NCBI GenBank assembly: GCA_029962745.1
Contig: CM057165.1
Span: 7,092,978 to 7,156,977, forward strand
DNA length: 64,000 bases
Reading direction: 5' to 3'
From: Echinometra lucunter
Taxonomy: Eukaryota; Echinodermata; Echinoidea; Camarodonta; Echinometridae
Under the pieces are notes generated by a model. The model ran no database searches. It worked only from the letters and a program-made list of their open reading frames with translations, and was not told the DNA's origin. The position numbers and the translations under genes are program-made. Below, piece after piece: positions 48,801-60,800 of this stretch (position 1 is its first letter; every line of letters starts with the position of its first letter).

Positions 48801-51800
48801 GCGGTTTACTGACTTCATCCTAAGTGGAACAAACCTGTCAACTTTTTAGAAAAGTATGATCTCCATTTGGAAAATTTATCTTTTTGTTAGAATCAAGATG
48901 TTGAGTGTCACATAAATCTATCTATTTAGAAGTATTGTATTTTATTCAATATATATCCAGGCCATTGCAAGTTTTATGATCCGATTGCAACCCCGATTTG
49001 GGACGAAAATTAGACAAATGAAATTGTCTTGATTGAGGTTTGGAATAATGATAGAAATACTAAAGTAAAAGTTTTGATTTACTGTAAGCCTTTAAGTTCG
49101 AATAAAGGCTGAATCAGCTTCAAATCGGAGCCATTCACAAGACTGCCAAGATATCACTTAGATTGGATATTGATTTTGCTTTTCCTTCTCCAAGGAGGTT
49201 TGCAATATCACTGATTTTTTTTTCCCGTTATGTAAGTATCATGTAACTATTCAGATCTATGATCACTCTTCATTGTACATGTGGAATGTTTATGTCACAT
49301 GCCATAACAATTATTCCCAAAATGAAATTGCAGACAGATTATATAGTGTGTGAGTGTGCTGTGGCTTTTTGGGGGCCATGCTGGGGGGGGGGGGGGGCTA
49401 AAAGGATTGCCCTTTTATGCTTACGGCTTCACAAAACTTCTCCATTTTTTAAAACTGATCAGACACGAGGTTGTGCGTAGATCTTCAACTGATCCAGTTT
49501 ACACCCTCTCTCCTCTCTCACTTTTTTTATGTTTTTAGCCCAAGGAGACAGAGGTTCCATCCCAAGAATCTGTATATGTCATCGTGTAATGGAGAGGTGG
49601 AGAAAGTCTTGCAAATGCTCAGTAAGTAGCGCTTTGCTTAACCCTGGCAATACAGAGCTTTCTTGAGGTCTAAATTAGTCATCCTCAATCCTCAGATTGG
49701 CAGCAGCTATTATTTTTTCCACTCTTACAAAGTGTGAAAAAGATGAATATGGATATAGCATGAACCAAAATGAATTATGATAGTAAAATTTAATCGGAAA
49801 TTTCCAATATGAACACAGAAAGAGTGATTATGTATTATTCACTGCATTGCCAATTTAAAGAGTTTAATGATTAGTTTCAAACAATTAGAGAATGCCACAC
49901 CATACTGCATTGGGAAAGGACTCAAATTTTCAGTGAATTTTTCTCATTCTGCTCATTTATAATGTGTAATGCCCAGCATTCTGGACCAACAGTGCAAAAG
50001 TGTCACCTGAAGGAGACACTGTACCTCTGTGAGTTAAAGTAAACCATTGAGTAGTTTTTAAATCAAAGCAAAGACAAAATAAAACAGATCAGCGAAAATT
50101 TGAACGAAATCGGACACGGAATAAGAAAGTTATGGCTATATAAAATTTTCTGTTGCTGACGCTACTATAGCTAGTGATGACATCATTTTGTGAAAAACTC
50201 TCAATATGTTTTGTACACACATAATTAAACATTTTCATTTTGCTTAAGGTTTGCACATTTCCTTAAACCAAACTCAAGATATAGAATGTAGGAGTGTTTC
50301 CTCCACAACATATTTGGGAGGACATTGTAAACATGTGTTCTTGAAGATAATAAAGAATATGTGAAATTCTGTGTGCTCAACATATTGAGAAAAATTATAT
50401 ATCACCTATAGCTGTGGTAGCATCAGAAATGTTTTCATAAAGACATAACTTTCTTATTCCATGTCCAATTTCATTCCAATTTTCGTTGATCTGTTTTATT
50501 CTTTGTTAACTTCGATTTAAAAACTACTTGAGGGTGTTGGTTTCCTTTAAGAACTTTGGAAAGTCCATGGCTTAGACTATAGTTACAAAATCCTTGAAAT
50601 GTAATGCACACGCAATTCTAGTGAAAAGTCAGAGAATGCTAGAATAAATTGTAGGGTAATCAAAGTTTTTCCAGGTTCTTCAAGTATATCATCAACTGAC
50701 TTGTAAAAATGAAGAAGACCATTCTTTGTTATTTCACTTTCAACATTCAAAAGTGAATTTTTAATACAGTGGTATACAGGGAGATAACCTACTTGCATTT
50801 ATCACTCTTTTCTTGTAGGTGAAGGTTTTGATCCTAACTACCGATTTCCTGCCCATAACCTGGAGACCCCTCTCCATGGGGCTGCAGCTAAGGGTCACCT
50901 TGACATTATATGTCTTCTTTTGCAATCTGGTGCTAATATTGATGCTGTGGATGCAAATTTAGCAACGCCATTGGTAAGTATTATAAAAAGAGGTACCAGT
51001 AGTTTTTTCTTGCAGTGTGGGCCAAGTTTAAAGGGAGTTTGAAAGGATGTGTGTGTAGAAAGGTACCAGAAGATAATGACCTTGGATGGAGATGGTGATG
51101 ATGGTGGTGGTGGTGGTGATAGTGGTAGTGGTGGTTGGGGTGGTGATTGGGATGGTGATACTGATAATGGTAGTCATGATGATGATGATGGTGATGATGG
51201 TGATGATGATGATGATGATGATAATGATAACTCCAGGTGCTAACATTGATGCTTTGGCTGCAAATGTAGCAGTGCCTTTGACAAGTCTCAGCAAAGGGGT
51301 TGTTTATTTTGCGGCAAAAGACTTTGAAACATGTTGTTGAAATGAACTGTTGAAAGTTCAGTTAACCTCGCACAAGTTGGATCTTTTAGAACCACAGGAA
51401 ATATTTGACTTACCTGAATTTTTATGTATGCGAAAGTTGAATTTCCATCGACTTAAAAAGCAGAAGTCCATTCGTCTTTGTTTTCTATTGTTTTAATATG
51501 CTTTTAATCTTTCCTAATAAGAAATCATCCTCAAAGTAAACTGAAGCAAAAGTTTTCTTAAAGGAAAGGACATTGCATGTAAAAACTTTGATTATGTTCT
51601 CGAAATGATTCAAGAGCCCTATGAACAGGTATAGATGATCTCTTTGTGTGAATGCGTGTATGACACAGCATGTTAAAATGGAGAAACTAGAGTCAGTATT
51701 CAATTCTATACTTGAATTAAGTAAAACTTTTACTAAGTATTTTGCTTGGCTAAGAAATTTGCTTGAGTTGTATTCAATTCAGTACTTTGAATTTCACTTT

Positions 51801-54800
51801 AGTAAGCCAACTTTAAGCCCAAATTCTTACTGATAAGCATTGTGATGTCATTTTTTCACTGCGCAGTTAATGTGTTTGATCAATTACTCTATGATATCTC
51901 TGCGCAGCTCATGATGACTGCGTATAAAAACCTATGCCTGCCAATCAAGGCCTCCAAAATAATTGGCTTAAGTCGGCTAGGTAGGTGTCTTTGATTTAGA
52001 GTAAAATACCTAGCCAAAATATTGAATTGAATACCAAATTTTGCTAATTAGTTTATCTAAGTAAAAAACTAAGAAAAATACTCATATTTCTGAATTAAGT
52101 ATTGAATTGAATACCAGCCCAGGAGTCTTACTCCCCAGAGTTGTAAGGGACAGCAAGCCCAGGTAGTGTCTACTCAGCTCTGTGGCATGCTGAATGTGGA
52201 TGTGAGTATGAGCGTGTAGAGATTACTTGGCGTTGTGAGTGTATTTAAAATGTGTCTTCGCTTCAAGTTCATTTTAAATAATGAAATTAACACAGGTTTT
52301 TCCGATGGGTCTGAATATTACATTCTACTTGTCCAAAATTCATCTTGGGAATTTCGACTTGGCCACATATTTTTCAATAGGAATTACACGGAAAATTGGG
52401 ACTTTTTTGTTGATTCGACTAACAAAATTTGACCTATGCGACATTGACTTGCGCATGGTTTACTGTATACAATTTTATATATTTCCTTGTCTACAGCATG
52501 CTGCAGCTGACAATTCTCACCTTGCTTGTCTTCAGTACTTAGTAACCTGTGGAGCCAATGTAAATCATAAGGTAAGAACTATGTTTGACCAGAAGCATTT
52601 CAGAGTCTTCTGAAGGGCTGAATTCAATTCAATTCAGTAATGGTTTATTGGAAAACACAAGAACTGCATTACAGTGGAAACTTGGTATAAAGAGATCTGA
52701 TATAAAATATTCCTGATATAAAAGGTAATATTCCAGTCCCAGCTCTTTACATTTTATTGTTTTTGACTCTGATATAACAAGCTTCCTGCCATAACAAGGT
52801 AATTTTGATGGTCCCAAGGACCTTGTTATTCTCAGTTTCCACTGTATATGTTGTTTTTTTTTTTTACGGTTCCATGATATTTGCTCCGGCAGCAATTGCT
52901 TACTTGTAAAATCTGCACGTTCAGCCAAACATGAAACCTAACCCAACCCTTATACTAACCTTGGAGTACAAGAGGATTTTATTACCAATTTGCCATGCAC
53001 TTGCTCATCCTTGCATTAAAAACATGATTGGATGGTAATGAGAAAGCAGACCTATTCACTCATGTTCTCTTCATTTTGCAGGATGATGAAGGATCGACAG
53101 TACTTCACATATCTACAAAGAATGGTGACATGGACATGCTAGGATATCTCCTCACACTCAGCAAGATTGATCTCAATCTACAGGTAACTAAAGACTCTCA
53201 GTAGCCCCATTCATATTACCCAATGCTTCAATATTACTGATGCACATCAGTAAGCGATTTCCCATGAACACTGTTCATATTATTAACTTGATATGGCAGT
53301 ATTCTTCTATTCACCCCGTTCATATTTGCATCTGCAATATTTCAGAATTCTGTTCTATCGGCAAGTCGTCGTTACCCAGTGTACAATGCCCATTCGGCTA
53401 AGGGTCAAACCTGTCGAGATGCTGTGATCCACTGCAGAAGCAGTAAATGTTGCCCCTGTGTTGTGGGTGCTGTTCATATACACCAGTTATCCGCAACATA
53501 ACTAATATTACTAGGTCGCAAGCGTAAAATAGGCTTGAAATAGGTGTATATTACCAGGGACTTTATTAATATCTGCTGCATTGATTGAACTGCTCATAAC
53601 TATTGAAATCAGGTGCTTTACTAATGTTTATACCTTTACTGTTTGTATGGTCGTCTGTGCAGGATAATGGAGGCTGGACGCCTGTGATATGGGGAGCTGA
53701 TTACAAGAATGCTGTCTCAGTTAGGTATCTACTAGAACAGGGAGCAGACCCATTCGTCAGGGATAAGGTAAATAACATTTCCAAGCTCATTTCTTGTCTT
53801 TTCTTCTGTGCTTTTTTTGTTGTCTTTCAAATGGTAAACCTCTTCAGAACTTCTGCCGTTGCAAGACAGCATGAGATTTTGTTTGATAAATGAAGGTAGC
53901 GCCTAATGCCTGTTGCATCTGAAGTACCATTTTAATTCTTATTGCTCTGTATTTCAGAAACTCATAAAAATGGCCTCTACTGGCATTACAAAGAAAGGGC
54001 ATAAAAGTGAATAATAATGTAATAATCAGGGATGTTAAAGTCTTCCGGATTTTTCCCAAATTTCGGATTTTTTTTTAAATTTAAGAAATATTTCCGTTTT
54101 TTTTTTTCTGTGACATGCTATGTGTTGAAGGCGTTATTGTACTTTCATGTGCATTAACCTAGTGGCGGAAAAAAAAACCTCCCAAATGAAATATAGTCTT
54201 GTACGGGCCATTTCATACGAAGTATGTTAATATAGTGTGAAGCGGTTCTCGTATCCACAGCACGAATTTTGTATAAAAATCCTGGTAACGAGTATGTGTG
54301 GACAAGTGTTGTGGACTGTAAAACCATGCGCTTTACTAAAATTCGCGTAACAGCCACGTAATGATTTTGTATTTTGAACGTGCGGCGACAGGAAAAGTAG
54401 ACTGGTGTATGAGACTATGTTCTGGAATGTGCATTGTCTGGTTTCCCCACACCAACACCTACACTTGACTGAATCATTGTGCTCATCAAATACTTTCTGG
54501 ATTTTTTTTTTTGCTTCCCACTTACATCCCTGAATAATAACATAGCACACCAAAAGATTACACTGGTCATAGACCCCACCCTATGTCGCACAATTCACAC
54601 CGTTTTCGCAATGGGATTATACCTATCCTTCAATGCATGACACACTTGTTTGATGGGGGGACCATAGTTCGCGCCCATTTTAATTTTCTAAAGAAGGCAA
54701 TTTTCAATCCATAATTTCTCAAATTTTACCAAAAGTTGTTCTCATTTAATTGACACCAAAGACAAAGCAAAGTTTTAGACTACAAATGGGCGCCAGAAGA

Positions 54801-57800
54801 AGACTAATTTACAAAGAATTCCCAAGATATCGCGATCGCAAAATTTCATATCGTATCGCAACGCACTGGACCTGGAAAAGTTTTACAGAAAAAACGAGGC
54901 CTAACTTCGCGCACACAGTTTACAAATGATTAATAAAAAATGGAGATCCATAAAAGGTAAGATAATTGCATCATTAGCGAGACAAAATGCCATAGAATAA
55001 TTTGATATCACATTTTACTTACAATTTTGATGACATTATCTCTCGAAAAGAGGAATTCTAGACCCTTGTCGGCAGGTTCATTTTTTTTTGTAACGGATGC
55101 AAAACGCTGCGATATTTGCCGATTTTTCTTTAATGATTTCACAATTCCTTCCCAGATTTCAAAGAAAAGTTAATCATAGGGTAAATTTAGGTTGCTCTTT
55201 CCATTGATGCTATCAGATTTTCACAATCTTTTCTAGTTTTTTAGATATGACCCTGTGCACGAACTTTGGACCTGCGCGAAGTTAGGTCACCCTGCCATAC
55301 TACCTCTTTCCCAATATGTTTTTATAGTTTACCTACTTAGACTGGACATGTACAGGTTTTAAAGAGAAGTTGTGAGTTCTGGGAAAGGTGAAAAATAATT
55401 AGTGAGTTTTCTTATTCTTTCCATGTCAGTTAACCCATTCGCGACAATGGGTCCACGTTTTGTGGTTTGCCGTGTTTACAAGAAAACTAGAAAGTTTGGT
55501 GACCCCAAACTTCGCCTGCCGATGCAGAAAAATTTTGGCCAATCAGAGCACTCGTTATTTCGTCTCAGGACCAACCCATTTTAGAGTTATGAATTTTAGA
55601 AGACCCTTTATTGGACATTTCATCTCAAAACCGTACGAGCCTGCGATGAATATTTATATATGCTTGTCTCGCGCCAATACTGCCTAGTAACAAGGGCATT
55701 CGCGCGCTTGGGCAATATCGATATAGCGGCTATCGATAGCAACACGTAACTTGTAACTGTCTTCGTACTTAGAATCCGGCTATCTCAGCTCGCCAATTTC
55801 CCATCTATTTTATCTCTTTATATTTTTCTGTTCGCTTCTTCCTGTATATTTTCCCTTTGTTTGGAAAGGTTTTGTGATATATTTTATTCTTGTGGACGCG
55901 TAATTCGTGATTGTAATTAATTTTGGTGAGAATCTGGTGAGTTATGTTGACTTCAGTGAATCATTCGCACAGCGGTTGTTCGTGTAGTATACGTATGGCG
56001 TGTGGACTGCCTTTGTGGTGTACGTATTTGCATGCAGTGCAGAGTGCGAGTGAGAGTGCAGTGATTTTGTAGACGTTGCGTTTGTTTCAGCCCTGTCATT
56101 TGAGCTTTGAATTTATGCATTCCTCAATTTTGGTGTGTGTATTCGAGTGAATATAGCCGTGGTTGTTAATTTTTTACGGATATCTATGTGGATTTGCTTG
56201 TTTTCATTGATTTTATTTGACTTTTATAGGCTCTCCAATCTGATTCTAACTCCCGAGCGCATGCTTTTGTTGTGACGCGTGTGTGCATTTGCGTATTGTT
56301 GATGTGACTGAGTGATCAACTTCGTACCTCTCCTTCAGTCAAGGTCGATTATTTTGATAAAGCATTGAAGTTGAGTTTGGTTAGAATATAATGGTCCGAT
56401 CACTCCGATCCTTTTTTTTTTACACTAAATTGAATGAAATAATTTTAGTGCTGTGCCAAGTGGCAGGTAGGTCTACTCTTTTTCTTCTTTCTTTTGCTTT
56501 TTTCTGAAAGACATTTGCCCTCTTGGGCTTGCCTTGGCCCCGATGTAAAACATAAAAATATCTATGTAAAGGAAGGACATGAATACATTTACTAACACTG
56601 AAAACAATAAATACAAATTACTAACATTTCCCCGTAAATCTAATTTAGGGGGTGGAGGGGTGTTTTTTGGGGAAGGGTTGTTTGAAAAGTAAATATAATT
56701 GTGTACAGTAACATGGCAGTCCAGAATTCAAAGGGAAAAGGCATAGTTTCTGAATCCACCTGAAAATGAAAATCAAAATTAAAACATCTGATAGATAAAA
56801 TTTTAAAAAAAAGAAAGGATAACAGTATTTTTCTCAAGGGTGGCATTTTTATTTCCAAGTTCAAATTTATTTGCAAAAAATGGATCTGGTAAAATGCGTA
56901 GAGAGGACATGTGCTTCCTGAATTTGATTAAGGTCAAAGGTCAAAGGTCAATGAACTTTTCATAACTGGCACTGTGCTATGTTGTACACCTAATAACTTT
57001 CTATAGCTTTGACGTGGAATCACCAAATTCATACCAGAGGTCCATCTCTTGAAGGCGCAGGTCAAGTTCGAATATGAGTCGAATTTGAATAAGGTCAAAG
57101 GTCAAAGGTCAATGAACTTTCCATGACTGGCACTGTGCTATATTGTACACACAATAACTTTTTATACCTTCGAGGTAGGATTGCCAAATTCATACAAGAG
57201 GTCCATCTCTTGAAGGTGCACGTCAAGTTCGAATGTGAGTTGAATTTGATTAAGGTCAAAGGTCAAAGGTCAATGAACTTTCCATGACTGGCACTGTGCT
57301 GTGTTGTACACACAATAACTTTCTATAGCTTCGAGGTGGGATCACCAAATTTATACCAGAGGTACATCTCTTGAAGGCACAGGTCAAGTTTGAGTATGAG
57401 TTGAATTTGAATAAGGTCAGAGGTCAAAGGTCAATGAACTTTCCATGACTGGCACTGTGCTATGTTGTACACACAATAACTTTCTATACCTTCGAGGTAG
57501 GATTGCCAAATTCATATGAGAGGTCCATCTCTTGAAGGTGCAGGTCAAGTTCGAATGTGAGTTGAATTTGATTAAGGTCAAAGGTTAAAGGTCAATGAAC
57601 TTTTCATAACTGGCATTGTGCTATGTTGTACACCTAATAACTTTCTATAGCTTTGACGTGGAAACACCAAATTCATACCATTTTTCAAACAATAAGTTTG
57701 CCATAACACCTTAATAATTAATTTAATTTTACAATTTTACTCACATTATTATCAGTTACATTCTTTTTCACTAACATTCATTTCCTTACTTGCATGGAAA

Positions 57801-60800
57801 TAATTATAGCTTCATAGTATTAACAGCATTCTTAGTGTTATCTGATTTCCTAGGGATAAAGTAGGCCTATACCATTATTGCATATGTAAGCTGTCAGAAC
57901 CACAATTCACCCCCTAAACTGCTGACAGCCTCAGAAGTCATATAGCATAGTTTTGACATGCAGTCTCTTCATGACTGCAATATGCAGGCGAGACAACGCT
58001 TGGCGTTTGCCTTGTTTCCCCTTGTGCTACATTCGCTGTTTTATCGGTCGTTCATTGCGGGTGTTGCGGCGCTTGTCAGTGCTTCCATTTCAGTTGAATG
58101 AACGCTAGTTGGGACTTGCATTCAACTTTTTACATGGAGTCAATGCATCGGCAGGTATCAGGGGGGGGGGCGAAAAAACATGCCACAAAACCGCTTATTT
58201 CTTGATTTTTAGTGCTTTTTCGCAATTTTTTAGTATTGGACTTAAGCCCGGGTGCTTTGGAAATATGTCGCTGATTCCGCATTTTTGACAGCGAAATTAG
58301 GGATTTTATATGGATTTTTGGAGGTGACTGTGGGACTTACTTGTGGTGAGTGACAGTGCCTGTGGTGCCTGTGGTGACAGTGATGTGATTTGTGTGTGTT
58401 GTGGCATTAGAATTGGCTGTTGTGTGATCATATAGGTATATGGCCGCTTAAACTTTCAGCTTTTTTCCGCTCTTTTTGTGAAACCCCACTCACAGGCCTG
58501 AAGTACCTTTGGGGAAAAGCAAGTGAATTTCTTATTTTGATAATCTCCAAATCTCACACTGTACGCCTGTGTTTATATACAAGTAATCTAACTCTCCCAG
58601 TTGCTTTGGAACGGTCCCTTTCACATTATGATTGCGCGAAGAGAACCCAAGATTGTCTTTCATGTTTGGATTTCCAGGAGCAAAATATTGGCCTTCACTG
58701 GGCTGCCTACTCAGGATGTCAAGATGTGATGGAAGTCTTCCTGAATAACAACAAAGACAACACAGATCATCTCAATGCTCTCAACATTCATGGGGACACC
58801 CCACTGTAAGTACACTCTTCATTGTCATGTAGTCCCGCGAATCTCTACCTCTATTGGTTAGCAGTTGATTTTTCAGTTTCTCTGCCCCATTAACTTTATT
58901 TGTTTTGGTTATTGATGGATCTGTGTAGTTCTGTTCTCTTTTTGAATGAAAACAAAAATTTGATTATTTATGTGTTTATTGAGTGTCTGTTACCCAGGGT
59001 GGCTTCATCAGTGGTTAAAACACTGCGTTTTCATGAAGGCCTTGGATAATATATTGTAAAACAAGGTACAAACTTAAACCAAAAAATGAACAAAACACAA
59101 GATTGATAACAAACAACTAGCAATAAACAAAACAACAAATTTTGAAAAACAAAATCTGAAATTAAATGTTAACTGTCTCAAAGGAAAATCACATAAACTT
59201 TTTTCCAAAATGAAATGGATCATCTCAATGTTGTGATGGATTGTCCTGATCTCCTTGTGCAATAATCGCAGATCAACGCTAATGGACATTCCAGAAAGTA
59301 GCATTGTAAAAACCTTGGAGATTAAGATTGAAAGTTTTATCACAGTGCTCCCAACAAGGAGGCATTTTCCTCTTTAAGCACACCAATGTTCTTGAAATAC
59401 AAAAGAAGCAATTTTTTTTTCTCATCTTATTCCCATCAACTTCACTGTGCTTGGATTTCAATTGTAATCTTGTGAAGGTACGAATGCCATCAAAGAGTCA
59501 TTATCTCTGTTAGATATGAACTAACCCTCTCCACCTTGTTTCCTTTCATAACTTTGGCAGGCATATATCAGCAAGGGAGAATCACTATGGGTGTGCCATG
59601 TAAGTATCAGCTTTTACTCTAAGAGCCATATGAATGCTCACACACAAATTACCACCTATTATTCTTAGAGATGCAGTTACATTTGAAATATGTTTCAAAC
59701 ATAAGGTAGCTTAGCAAAATAGTAGAGTCACAAAAAGATGAGCTGGGAATGCAGTATGTATATCAAACGAATATATATGTACCATGCACTGAGAGGCTCT
59801 AGGTGAAATTATGGATTCTGGGGTGGCTGGAATAGCATTATTTTCTGAGGGGCTATTTCTGTCGTAGAGGAATCAATAATTTCACTAGTAGCTCAAAACA
59901 GTGTATTTGTTTTATATTCCTCCAACAAATCTTGAAAGAAAAAAAATATTGAAAATGTTTTTCACTTAACTGCAGTGGATGTTATACACAGTGGTCTGTG
60001 AGGCTGATAGCAATAGCACTTTTCACACGCTTTCAATAAAAAAATCATTGATCGATCACATATCTATGACGACATTCATGGTATAGTGCACTGTACAATG
60101 AATGTCGTCATTGTATTGCACATTTTTTCTCCACCGGCATTTTGTTTCCAACATCATCAACATCATAGTAACGCTATGTTTGGTCACATGATGATGACAC
60201 TATGTAGACCAATCACTGAACAGGATTTCACTAATGAGGGATATAATGTTTGAGTTATGCCTTTTCATGCCAATCTGTTTGCTAAGCTACCTGCCTAAGC
60301 TCCCAAATCTTGAGAAGAAAATATCAAGAAGCACTATCCTTTATATTGTTAATTGCGGGGTTTTTTATGCCTCCGCCCAACGTAGGAGGGTGCCGGAGGC
60401 ATTATGTTTTTTACCTTTGGTAAGATATTTGGTATGATAATTAGATTTCTTTTGTTTTTCGTGCTCGTGAAGCAGGGTATGGTCCAAAGTCTTATTGAAA
60501 TCAGCTTTGAAGCCTGATTTTGTCAGGAAGCTGCACACCAATGATTAAATGAATTATTTGCATGTCAGTGTGAATGGACATAGAGTTTATCTCTGTTTTC
60601 CAGTATGTGCACAAACCGCTTTATGAGGGTGTGTCAGATTAAATCCTGCATATGATTCCAAAGAAACAAACACCTCTTAACTTGTCTTCCATTTGAGTAA
60701 AAAAAACTCTTCTTTTTTTTTTAAAGAAGAAAATAATGCTCCAGAAAAGAAGGGGGGGGGGGAAAAGGTTACTTAATGACTCTTGATGGAGGAAAAATTG

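Noticed and set aside
51049..51340. Acidic and Ile/Thr-rich ORFs
   Set aside because: Products of a GAT/GGT microsatellite.
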